Shown here in pieces: positions 24,873-35,643 of a DNA stretch of 64,000 nt. The stretch spans positions 34,935,501-34,999,500 of the forward strand of contig NC_080567.1 of the NCBI RefSeq assembly GCF_030253575.1, given 5' to 3'. The DNA comes from Rhododendron vialii (Eukaryota > Streptophyta > Magnoliopsida > Ericales > Ericaceae). The notes under the pieces were generated by a model. It was not told the DNA's origin, searched no databases, and saw only the letters and a list, made by a program, of their open reading frames with translations. How positions within the stretch are numbered: the stretch's first letter is position 1; every line of letters starts with the position of its first letter. A program made the translations under genes and the position numbers.

Positions 24873-24914
24873 CGTCGTAATTTTTGGTGCATGCAGTAGT
24901 ACTGCAAGTCTACA

Positions 24915-24922
24915 TATTTATA
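24915..24922 (-). promoter_or_regulatory. TATA box candidate of xylanase copy 2
   Basis: TATAAATA on the minus strand, 43 bp upstream of the ATG. This is a good consensus, but it implies a very short leader. Confidence 0.5.
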
Positions 24923-25652
24923 GGCTCTCTAACATTACCACCTTAACTATTTTGCTCTCTCAATGCAGATTCTACTCTGACTGTCCATAAATCTCACAAA
25001 TAGAAAAAATAATTACTCCAAAAAATGTGCTTTGGTAAATTATTGATTGGCTTTAAAATCCATTCCCTAAATTCTCGTCCAGATCAGTATTTTGTTTGGT
25101 TTAAGAATTTGATTCTTAGAATTTGATTCCTAGAATTTCTGTCCACATCAAGGTCACATGTTATCCAGTAGTACTAGTACCGAATCTGATGAAATATTAT
25201 AGCTTACCATCCCAATTAGTATACGAAAATTTAATTAGAAAAATTATCATAACCTAATTGGGATTGTAGGTAACAATATAAACAAAAGGGTGGACTTTGA
25301 AAATTTTGAAAATAAAATTTGATTTTAACAATTGTATCCTTTCCTTTTGTATTCTCGTAGGTCTAAATTTTGGCTCCGTACCAATTTCGTGATGTGGCAT
25401 TATCCATTGTTCCAACTATTTTTTTTTTTTGAAACGGCAAAAAATTTAGAAAAATTTAAATAATCATCATCTTTATCCATGCCATGTAAGAATTCATACC
25501 ACCCACTTTGCATGCTTATGTTTTCATCCTTGCAATGTGTGAATTATCCTTATTACCCCTTTATTATGATATCTATATAGATATATACATTTATGGTTTT
25601 CTAAATTAAAAGGATTGGAATGAATATTAATCTCTGCAATTAAATGAGATAC
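24923..25652. other. Intergenic, no gene recognised
   Basis: Upstream region of xylanase copy 2. AT-rich, with short repeats such as agaatttgattcttagaatttg. No coding signal. Confidence 0.5.
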
Positions 25653-26218
25653 AAGTTTTTCGATTTCATAGTAAATTATTGTAGCATTTACCATGAAATA
25701 TGTTTGTATGTTTCTATCATTTCATGGTTAATTATTTGAACCATTTATCATGAAACTATTTCATGGTTAATTATTTGGACCGTCTACCATGAAACTAGTC
25801 AAGCAAAATCTGTTAGGCCGTTGCGTGAACCAATTCATATAAGGATAGCTTGGGATGTACAAATACTTATGTTTATATCCCAAAATTTTTGTTTATATAG
25901 GCCAATAATTTTAGGATGTAAACATAAGTAATTTACATCCCAAAATTCTTGTCTATATAGGCCAAGAATTTTAGGACGTAAACATAAGTAATTTACGTCC
26001 CAAAATTTTTGTCTATATAGGCCAAGAATTTTAGGATATAAACATATATAAGTATTTGTACATCCCAAACTATCCTTGTATGAATTGGTCCGTGTAGCGG
26101 CCTAACAGATTTCGACGGACTAGTTTCATGGTAAATGGTCCAAATAATTAACCATAAAATGATAGGAACATATTTCATGGTAAATGCTATAATTACTTAT
26201 CATGAAATCGAAAAGCTT
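25653..26218. mobile_element. Foldback transposon with internal tandem repeats
   Basis: A near-complete palindrome of about 566 bp. The ends are inverted copies (ttcgatttcatagtaaatta, and atcatgaaatcgaa at the right), with several copies of taccatgaaa and its complement. The core holds three head-to-tail copies of a unit of about 60 bp built around ataggccaagaattttagga. Both arms carry ggaccaattcatataagg-like blocks also found in the element at 13-2345. The palindrome's own repeats are open in some frames but do not look like a gene. Confidence 0.75.
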
Positions 26219-26542
26219 ATATTACATATATGGTTTAAAATCAAGCTTATATATATAGTTTAAAATATATACATATATACGATTAACAACACTCAAAAGG
26301 CAATAGCGGTATTAAAAATATGAGAAGGACGAAATCATAAGTTGCTGAAAAGAACAGAATGAATTCATAAGTGAAGAGGGCAACAAGGACAAATTTTTAG
26401 TCTCCCAAAAATTTATTAGGAAACTTCATAATGATAATAGAGTACATCAAGTGGGGTGAGAGGGGAAAAGATGATTCAACCAAAGGTTGGATAATGGGCC
26501 GAGGCCCAAACACCTGTGGGCAAAGCCCAATAACATCCTATG

Positions 26543-27612
26543 GGCCTCCAAATATCCAAAATGAAACAAATAAAGCTCAAACAAACCACCATGCCTAAAA
26601 TCCCAGAAATAAAATTAAGCCCAAACCCAAAAGCAATCTCCTAAACAACGTAGGCTATGCCCAAAAAACCCAAACATACCCAGCCAAAACACCAACTAGT
26701 CCTACCCACACCAAAACCTAACCCTAGAGCACTGTTACGTAGTTTTCGAATGACCTTTCTCATTACATATTGGTGTGGAAGTCAACTAATACAAACCCTT
26801 GGGTAGAATTCACTCTTGAAAACCGGCTTACAAGGAAAGGGTGCCCAAAAGCTTATATGTACATGGCCAGTACTTAGTTGATGTGGGACATTAGGATCGC
26901 AATATACCACCACGCTCCGCAATCGATGTCCACGGCAGCCCAATCTATCAACACTGACCCGATGGTAGCCCTTTTTCTTTTTTGGTGGCTCCACCCACCC
27001 ATCCATATTCAATACTTTTTAAGTATTTTAATCAAGCCTATAGGTCGCCCCCTCCGCGGGTTAAATTGCAACGTAGCGGCTAGCTCTGATACCAATGATA
27101 CAAACTCTTGGGTAGAATTTACCCTTGAAAATCGGCTTACAAGGGAATGGTGTCCAAGAGCTTATATACACATGGCCATGTCCATATTTATCCGATGTGA
27201 GACATTAGGATCGTAACATTAACACAGTTTTGTGGTGAAGTCTGACCAATGTATGGTGATGAAATCATCAGGTGACGGTACCCAAGAGTAAGTAAAAACT
27301 TTTTTGAGCCAAAATACCCAAAATTAAACAAATAAAGCTCAAATAAACTAACATGCCTAAAATATCCGAAAATAAAATTAAGCCCAACCCCCAGAAGTAG
27401 GCCCATAAACAATATAGACCATGCCCAAAAAACCCAAACATACCCAGCCGAAAACCCAACCAACCTAGCCCAACAACCCACATCAAACCCTAATCCTAGA
27501 GCACTGCTGCCTAGTTTTCTGTTTTCCAAAGACCTTTCTCATTACATAATGTTGTGGGAGTCAACACAGTTTTGTGGTGAAGTCTGACCAATTTATGGTG
27601 GTGAAATCATCA
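26543..27612. repeat. Tandem direct duplication of an about 300-bp unit
   Basis: Copy 1 runs from about 26543 to 27270 and copy 2 from about 27306 to 27612. Both start near aaacaaataaagctcaaa, pass through ccctagagcactg-type and gacctttctcattacata sequence, and end with gaagtctgaccaat and gaaatcatca. Copy 1 is split by a TRIM element at 26787-27218. The unit is rich in aagccca and acccaaa and resembles neither a gene nor an RNA. Confidence 0.85.
26787..27218 (-). mobile_element. TRIM (miniature LTR retrotransposon)
   Basis: A 432-bp fossil element on the minus strand. Its two direct terminal repeats are about 118-123 bp (26787-26904 and 27096-27218). A primer-binding site of the initiator-Met-tRNA type, tggtatcagagc on the minus strand, lies directly beside the 5' repeat (about 27083-27095). 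A purine-rich stretch precedes the other repeat. The internal region of about 190 bp has no coding capacity, as usual for TRIMs. It is flanked by a near-identical 5-bp duplication (tcaac/ttaac). The structure looks complete for its type and the repeats have diverged modestly, suggesting a moderately old insertion. Confidence 0.82.
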
Positions 27613-28397
27613 ATCTATCTTCTCCTTCTTGAGAGTTCATTGCAAAAGGAACAACTCCTTAGTAACTACCTGTCAGAAACAGGCCAACGGGCACTCTAAT
27701 GCCTATCTATTCTCGTCAATAGTAGATATACACATAGAGAGTAGACACAAGGATTTGTGACTTGCAAATTGCAATAAGAAGACAAATAAGGGCTACAGAT
27801 ATGGAGAACGACACTTTTTTGCAGTGGGAAAAAAAAAAACACAAAACGAGCCATCTACCAAGTATTTTCCTTTGAAGTTTGTCTCTCATTCGCACACTTT
27901 TTTACTAGCGTCGTATCAGTTAGATGCAAGGAACAACACTCATCTTTTTGTTATTCCCTTTATTGAATGGACACAATGCTAGCGTCTGGTGTAAGGAGCA
28001 ACAAAATGTAAAAATCAACTTTCGGAGTTGTTCTCTGTATCGAACGAGGACGTAGTGGAACATAAAAGTACGTATATGAACCCGCGTATGTATGCGGTGA
28101 ACGATAGGCCGGGATAACAACACTTGTGCTCGAGGAGCAGTGAATGACACCCCCTTCCCCTCCAAACACACATCAATGGGGTGGGTACGGTTGATGTGGT
28201 GTCCGTTCAACGCATTCGAATTATCCAAAAGTGTTTTGAATGATTCAGATTAAAAATAATCTCTTAACGGTCCGGATGCACTGAGTCGCACCATGTGGTA
28301 TCTACCCGACATTAAAAAATTCTGCCACATCAATAGGCACCTGTCCGCCTTTCAAGAAGAAAAAAAATAGGCACCTGTCCTACATCTACCAGTTGAG
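27613..28397. other. Intergenic / promoter region of GNAT-like gene
   Basis: No gene was recognised. The direct repeat taggcacctgtcc occurs twice (28336 and 28367) just upstream of the next gene. No clear TATA box was found. Confidence 0.45.
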
Positions 28398-29931
28398 ATG
28401 TATCAAGAAATTCGTTTTGCTTTAAAATCAATTTTCCAAGGAACGTTTTGTGAGAAAATCAGAGAAATGGGATTAACCCACATCCTCCCAAATCCCCAAC
28501 CTAGATTTCCAAATCCAGTGGCACAAACACCTAAAACCCATCAAAAAACTCCACTTTCTTACACTTCTTGCTCAATTTCCCGAATGCCCTCACTCAATTT
28601 ATCCTCCCCCAGCACAACAACGAAAACCCATTTCAATCCTCTCTCCAAAATCACCAAACCAGAGGCCAATAGTATTCCCACCATGTCTGAAATCATGGAG
28701 GCATCGAAATCCCAGAAAATTGGCCTTGAGATTCGATCAGTGGGACCCTTTTTCAGAATCACCGCAAAAAGCTTGGAAACCCGGAAAGAGCTGGGGAGAG
28801 CTGAGGGGCTAGTCAGGGTGTGGTTGGGAGGAAAGATTCTTCACCTGGACTCGATTAGGTTGCGCCGAGAGACTTTGGGGATGGAAAGATCAATTTTTGG
28901 GATTGGTTTGTTCGTTGGAGCTGTTGCTGTAAGATATGGGTATGACTGTGGTTGTGGGAAAGCTGAGTTACTGGCCATCAATGACTCTGATCTTTACCAT
29001 TCCAAGGTTTTTACTCTTTCCCCACCTTTCTGTCTCATGTAAGGGGGCTCGCTACGATTTCATTTGACAATCTATAAATGGTCCATTTTGTAAGTCTAAA
29101 AAACATCCTTTCAAAAATGTCGAGTCGATGAAATATGGGTACGATTTCATGTAGGAGCTTGATCGAATCGTATTGATTATAAGAGAAATGGATAGATCGT
29201 CCATTTCGTTAGTGAGAATTATGCCTTGTTCTGGTAGATATGCTGATGTTCTCAATTTTATTTGTCATGTGGTGAACACGTATAGTTTTACAAAATGAAT
29301 GATTTGGATCGAATCGTTAAGTAAAATTGTGGTGGATTCCAATGTTAACATGACAGGATAGTATTGATACAGTCTTATGTGTTCTCACTAATAGCTTTTG
29401 ATAACTTAGGTATGCTCGGATTTTTTTTTCATCAGCCAAAAGTCGGTATTGTTAGAATGATTAGATCATCATCTTGAAAGATGAGTTGAACTTTTGTTCT
29501 TCTTTCTCCGGGTACTTAAGCGCGTGCCGTTGGGGGTCTTTTGACCTTCTTGGCGTGTTCTCAGTATTATTACCCAATCCATAATGATAAATCCACACTT
29601 GAGTAGTGATTCTTTATTTCGTGTTCCTAGGCACAACATTTTAGTTGTGGTTCAAGTTCATGTTGTCGGTTTTCAGACTCAATTCTGCATACTTTTGATT
29701 GCAAATTTCCAAACATAGCCTTATTAAATCTTGAGCGTGGGCGTTTTGATGATGTCTCAGCTTGTTAAGTTCTACAAGAGAATCGGATTCAGAGCTGTGC
29801 GCGAAGTTACTGGTTCATCACTCGGGGACCTTTCGCATATGCTGGTTTGGGGAGGAATTGGGACTCGAATGGATGCCAACATCTCAGAGCTCCTAGTAAA
29901 ATGGTGCACCAGATTTAAGCCCCGGAATTGA
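28398..29931 (+). CDS. GNAT-like (acyl-CoA N-acyltransferase fold) protein, probably plastid
   Basis: Two exons: 28398-29006 and 29761-29931, with an intron bounded by GT-AG in phase 0. From the first ATG the product is 259 residues. In-frame ATGs at 28467 and 28584 could also serve; the last gives 197 residues starting MPSLNLSSPSTTTKTH, a Ser/Thr-rich N-terminus compatible with a transit peptide. The conserved-looking part reads AELLAINDSDLYHSKLVKFY, then KRIGFRAVREVTGSSLGDLSH and MLVWGGIGTRMDANISELL. The FYKRIGF piece matches the last strand and loop of GNAT proteins. The usual acetyl-CoA loop (Q/RxxGxG/A) is not obvious; VRYGYDCGCGKAE occupies that area. Function and substrate are unknown. 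Confidence 0.72.
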
Positions 29932-31035
29932 TTTCCCCCATCGATTTGCTCTGCTCTGTTTTCGTTTTTCTGTTGCGAATTTGTCAACCATTTTACTGCA
30001 ATTGTGAATGAAAAGAAAAATTAATGCTTGCTGAGAAGGGAAAAAGAGGTTATATTTTTTGTGGTTCATCTGCACGGTAGCAAGGATGAAGTCAGAGGAA
30101 ACAAGTGGCGGCGGCCGCCCGCCACAACAAGGATTTTAAAAAATGCATGGTGGTAGATTTCGCGCAAGTAAGAATTTAAGTTTTCTCACTGTATTATCTG
30201 TACTTTTCCCCAATCTATAAATTAGCCCAACATATTCATCATCCAAACACATATTTACATGTGTTCGAATTTTATTTTTAACCAAAAAAAAGAAAGAAAA
30301 GGGACCTCATGAGATGGGTTAGGGTGGCTTTGGAAGATAAGGAGCATGAAAACATATGCCGATTTCATAAATCACAACTGTGGACTTGTATTGGGTTCAC
30401 TTTGAAAAGAACGGTTCACTTTCTAAAACTCATCGAGATTGTTGGTGGTTTTTCTTAAGAGAATTGTGTTCCGAATAAATTGCGATCGATGTCAAATGAA
30501 TATAGCTTTGAACAAGATTGACGATCTCAACAAGTTTTACAAAATGAACAAATCAAATCATCATAACAGACCCTGTACAAGCCTACAAATGGACATATTG
30601 CACGTCCATTTGCACCCTACCACTGGGGTAACCTAACTTCGAGTTCCAACAAGCCTACTCCTTATTCCAAAGTATATGGATCAAAGTGAAATTTAAACCA
30701 CACAAAAGAGATCAATGGTGAAATTTGAAGTCATTGTTTGTCATCATGGGACATAAAGGATCATTTAGGGCGAATCCTCTCTTAAGGTTCCAACCGTGAG
30801 GTGTGCACAGGTTCCAATATACCAATATAGTTGGTGTTATTTTTTGAACGTAGGTCTCTTATCATTTTCTAAGTGACATGTACATTCAACGATTCTAAAT
30901 TTATGCAATAAAATATGAGTATACAAGCTTCTAAAAAAAGGACAAAACATAGTACCTTAATTAGAACAAAAGTTTAGATTCTTTTTAGATCACTTCCTTT
31001 TCCAGTCCTTGTTCAATTAGGAAATCAGCGCACCG
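29932..31035. other. Intergenic
   Basis: Contains a short, nearly perfect GC-rich palindrome at 30105-30125 (ggcggcggccgcccgcc core) about 170 bp after the GNAT-like stop codon. Otherwise AT-rich with no gene signal. Confidence 0.5.
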
Positions 31036-31043
31036 TATATATA
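31036..31043 (+). promoter_or_regulatory. TATA box candidate of IFRD gene
   Basis: TATATATA 155 bp upstream of the ATG at 31198, followed by catgcatg and a CT-rich leader (31063-31097). Confidence 0.5.
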
Positions 31044-31064
31044 CATGCATGTCTCCATTCTTTT

Positions 31065-31095
<31 letters not shown>

Positions 31096-31197
31096 ATCTA
31101 ACTGCGCTTCCTCTGACCCAACCCTGCCGCGAAAACCACTCCGTTCTCAGACGGCTACTTCTCTTCAACCCAACAGAGAAAATACAAGCGGTCAAAG

Positions 31198-34100
31198 ATG
31201 GGTCAGAAGAAGATGGTGGAAAGACGTAAGTGCTCATAATCACATCCTCAAATTTCAATCGGGTTCCTTTAATTTCAGCAAATTTTTCTCCAATTTATAT
31301 CAAACCCATGGGTAGTTCGTATTTCTTGTCTCCAATTGAAGCCCTTTTGTTCGCACAGACATCGTTCTTTACCAAATTTTTGCATATTCGATGCAATTTA
31401 CAAGTAATTACATGGTACAACAGGTATATCGATGAAGGGCGTTGATCTTATTAAGGTAGATGAAGAAGAAGCTGCAAATTTGCGTAAGGGTCGAAAAAAG
31501 ATGGTGGAAAGACGTAAGCCCTTTTAGTTACATCCACAATTTTTTCAGCAATTTTTCTTCTACTTATATCGATCCCATTGAAAGTTCGTATTTTGTGTCG
31601 ATTAAAGTTTTACCCAAGTCACTAAATGTCTTCAATTGAAGCCCTTTCATTCTCGTAGATACCGTTCTTTACCAAGTTTTCGTATGCGATGCGAATTTAC
31701 AGTATTACATTGTACAACAGGTACATGGGCGAGAGCCGATAAAAAAGATAGAGGTATATCGGTGAAGGACGTTGATCTTAAGGAATATGAAGAAGAAGCT
31801 GCATATTTACGTAGCCTTAGAACACTGGACGGCTATGTGGGTACGGGTTTGTTTTCTAAAAGGTAGGGGGGGTTTTCTTTTGTTTTTGGCCTTTTTCTCT
31901 CCAAAATTTGGGTCTTGTTTTGTTATTGGTTTAGCTTTACGGTAAGTTAGTTTTGGAAAGAGAGTGTATCTAATTGATATGCATTAATGTTGTTGTACAG
32001 AGAAGATGTTAGAGAAGAGGCTTTATCTGAAATTGTCAAGGCTTTTACCCATAGCACAAAGCTTGAGATCGTAGAGACGAAGTATGCTGAGTCTTTTTCA
32101 GAATTTATGTTTTTTCCTTGTCTGAATTTATTTTGAGGAGATTTAAATAGGATGATGGATTTGGGGATTTTGACTTGTGGTGAGTAATATATATGTGAAG
32201 ATACAGCAAGTAGAAACATATGTATATGGATTACTAGTTTGAGGTTTGCATTGGTTTTTGCAACAGATTTGCCACTATAATGCTTCGGTGTCTCAATTCG
32301 CTGAAGAAGGGGTCTGCTAAGGAGATTTGTTTGGCAGCTAAAGCTATTGGTATGTCTTGACTTTCTAATCGAGATGGAATTCTTTTTGTTTCTATCAGAT
32401 TGTAATTTGGTCATGTAACATTCACGTGTAGGATTACTAGCCGTGATTCTTGGTCCTGGGGATAGTGCAAGGGAATTATTTGAAGAATCTCTTTCAACAT
32501 GTTCCCAAATGCTCGGCTTTCAAGCTGAGTCTGTAAATGTATGCTCCCATTTATTCTACTTTGATGGTATATAAATAAGCTTGATAGTGATTAGAGAATA
32601 ATTTATGACTGTTTGCAACCATTCAATTTTGCTGGTACAGGTATTGGAGTGTTTAGCTATCGTGACTTTAGTTGGTGCAGAAGATTTTTCAGATATTGAA
32701 AGATCGATGAAATTCATATGGAAATATGTATGTACTGTACACATTAGAATTACTCAACAAGGTGCATATAACTATTATGATCATATCGAATTAGTTATAT
32801 GATGAGCTAACTGTTATTTGTTTACTGCTCAGATAAGTTCAAATGAGGCATCAACACCTGTTCTAGCTGCAGCAATATCTGCTTGGTCACTCCTCCTTAC
32901 CTCAGTTGATGAACGGCAACTTGATCACAAATGCTGGCAAGGGTAAACATCACAACTAGTTCATGAACAGTCATTATAACCAAAGATAAAAAAGAATACC
33001 TTAATCTGTAGTTACGAATACCTTAATACTTCTTGCATTTGGTTAAAAAAAATCGTTCTGTGTTTCTCGTTTTTCCGTGTTATTATACTTTTGAATGGAA
33101 GTTCTGACTTCCAACCAAGACAGCAAGTTTCACATAGCTTTAAGACAAGCAAGACCTTCAGTTGAAACTTGCTTGAGGTGGTTTTAATTTGTATCTGACT
33201 ATGTGGTCACAAGTTCGGCTCATGGAAACAGCCTCTCCCCTTGAGGGTGAAGGCTGCGGAGTCGGACATCCAACCCCTCCCCAGGTTGTGGATGTCGAAT
33301 GTAATGCTTCAACCTGATATAATAATATGTGCTTCAACCTGACAAAAGTTACCAAGTTCCATAGCTTCCGGTCGGCTATCTGAGCATCATTTTCCTACCC
33401 TTACGGGAGCTTAATCCACAGGAGGTCACTCACAAAAATAGATTTACTCTAAGCTAGGGCCTAACTAATCATCGAGTATGTGTTGTAAATATGCAGTTGC
33501 GAATATTCTAGTGGAATTGTTCTTTTTTTTTCTATTTTCCTCATATTTGTGGACAGTTGTCATAGTTCACCATGTGTTTGGCTTCCCATACCTACCGTGA
33601 TTCATCTTTTTGGCTTGACTTCCAAATTAAGCCCGTTGTTGGAGATTCACCACACTGAAATTACCATTTTTTCTGTACTCACTGTTTAAGATTTTCCAAA
33701 TTGATTTTTAATTGTCTGTATGATTTGTTGTACATGTTACGAGGAATAACATTTACATTGTACTCATATAAAACAGGGTAATCTCCCACTTTCTAAATTT
33801 GCTTCATGATGAGGAATCTGTCCGGGCTTTATGTGTTGAAGCTCTTGGAGTGATATTTGAAAAAGGGTGTGTTGAGAAGTTTTCAGCCGAAGCTTATAAA
33901 GCTTTCATGCAAAGCCTTGATGACAAAGATGATGAATTTTCATATTTCAAAAAATGGAAGTATGAGATTGTGGAACAAGTCAGTGCCGTATGCGACCCCA
34001 ACTGGAAAGTTTCAAAGCTTTTTAAGGTGTTCTTTTATTTCAAACATTCTGTCTCATATCTTGCATTTGTAGTTTCTCTGGTATGATAGTCTAAAGTTAC

Positions 34101-35643
34101 TTGTTTTAGGAGGGACATACATTGAAAAAGTCTATGTTCATTTGTGGAAATAGCTTAAAACTTTCGACATTGGCTCAGCTTAAAAAGGTATCCTGCTAAT
34201 CTCATTTTTTGGATTTATTTGTTTCCTTATTGGGTTTCATTTTAGTGTCTCTTAACAACTTTCCAAATTCACTGCAGTTTAACTTTATAAAGCAGTTTTT
34301 GGGAGATGGATTTGAAACGCATGTGATGGTTAGTTTTCTCCTCTTATAAATTCTATGCGGATTTTCTTGGGGATAAGTTGTTTTTATGTTGGATTTTTTC
34401 ACGTTTAATGCAGGAAAATGAGTTCCTTCACAGAGTCCTTCGCTTCAAAGTAAAAGAAGCTCCAAACGGCCCTGAATTATATGTACCTGAAAATGAAGAG
34501 GTTAGTTTTAGAGCTACTAAACTTAGATTGTCCATTTAGTAGAGTGTCAAATTAAAAAAAAGGACAGGGGTTTAAAAAGTTAATCACAACACTCTTCTCT
34601 ACTGTTCCATAGAATTTCAATACACTTTAATTTCGATAATGTTTAAATCACCGACATCTACTTTTTTTCTTGTTTGATTTTCTTTTTGTTTTAACTAACA
34701 TTTGGTTTGGCAGGTTACTGTCCGATACTTCTCACTGGACATAAGGAAGGACAAATGTAAGGAGGTACTGTAATATTTTATGCCCTCTATTTGCAATCAT
34801 CAACTTTAAAAGGACGCTTGCTTTCCTTTTTTTTTTTTATTGTCTTCCTAGTTGGTTTGTGCTTCGCGGTGTGGCTTGTGGCCCAATCTGTTGGGATTTT
34901 GTCTTGTTGTTTTTGTTTGTTTTTTTTTCTCTTTTGGACCTTATTATTCAAGCTCAGCTTTGATTATAATGTCTTCTTTACTTCGATTTTTTTTTATTAA
35001 GTATGCGTTAAATTTTGGTTGGGACGAGTTAGGAAAACTTAAATTATATGTTTTTAATGCCAAGATTGGAAGTTATGAGCACTTCCATTTCCTGCTCTTT
35101 CTAAGATCTATAATTTCTACATTCATTAAGGCAGAGGGAATCCCGGCGTATGTGCTTTATATAAATAAAAATTTGAACCTTAACTGAATTGCTGAATGAA
35201 TGGAAGTGGTGTTCACTTCTCTCTTTGAACAGAAATTTGAGAGGTCGCCTAATTCTCTGGTGAGCAAGGCAAGGACTCAGTTGATGAAAAAGCATCGCAT
35301 TCTAGCACAGGTATTTATTTTGCTTTTTCAACTCTATTTTCCAACTAGTAATGCCAAACCCGTGAGCACAATTAACACAGCGATCTTAGAATCACTTCTA
35401 CACCGTTATAACTTATAAGTGGCACTTTTTAAACTTCCCTTGAAGTTTTCTTGTATGATACGATTTAATTCAGATGTCAGAAGCGAAAAATTGTTATACT
35501 AAATGTTGTTCCGAACGGTTCTCAACGGAAGTCCATTCTTCTAAATTCTTTTGTAGCATACATTTATTTACTTACTTGACGCTGCATTTTGTGATGTTTC
35601 GTGTCTGTAGGACAGGAAGATGGGTGACTTTCTAGCATGCTAG
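31198..35643 (+). CDS. Interferon-related developmental regulator (IFRD/SAT32) family protein
   Basis: Fifteen exons join in frame to 451 residues: 31198-31225, 31424-31513, 31721-31862, 32001-32081, 32267-32349, 32432-32538, 32641-32727, 32833-32942, 33777-34026, 34110-34187, 34278-34328, 34414-34500, 34714-34764, 35233-35310 and 35611-35643. From about residue 88 it follows the IFRD family: REDVREEALSEIVKAF, FATIMLRCLNSLKKGSAKE, GLLAVILGPGDSARELFEES, and a C-terminal domain with FIKQFLGDGFETHV and ERSPNSLVSKARTQLMKKHR. IFRD proteins are helical-repeat co-regulators; the Arabidopsis relative SAT32 is linked to salt tolerance. Exons 2 and 3 are related copies made by a local tandem duplication that also copied the preceding intron. 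Intron 8 carries a SINE-like remnant. The gene runs tail to tail with the RlmN-type gene. Confidence 0.9.
31210..31800 (+). repeat. Tandem duplication of exon plus intron in IFRD gene
   Basis: The block agatggtggaaagac|gtaag occurs at the end of exon 1 (31211-31230) and again at the end of exon 2 (31499-31518). Each is followed by a related intron (shared ttcaattgaagccctt, cgttctttaccaa, tacaacag) and then by gtatatcg-tgaagg-cgttgatctta and gaagaagaagctgca, in exons 2 and 3. Copy 2 carries an extra 33 bp (11 codons) at the start of exon 3. Confidence 0.85.
33180..33360 (+). mobile_element. Au-like SINE remnant in intron 8
   Basis: The stretch ggtcacaagttcggctcatg-gaaacagcctct, followed by gggtgaaggctgcgga, resembles the tRNA-derived head and body of the plant Au SINE family (box B-like ggtcacaagttcg, then ggaaacagcctc and aaggctgcg). 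It lies in the long intron of the IFRD gene. The ends are unclear. Confidence 0.6.
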
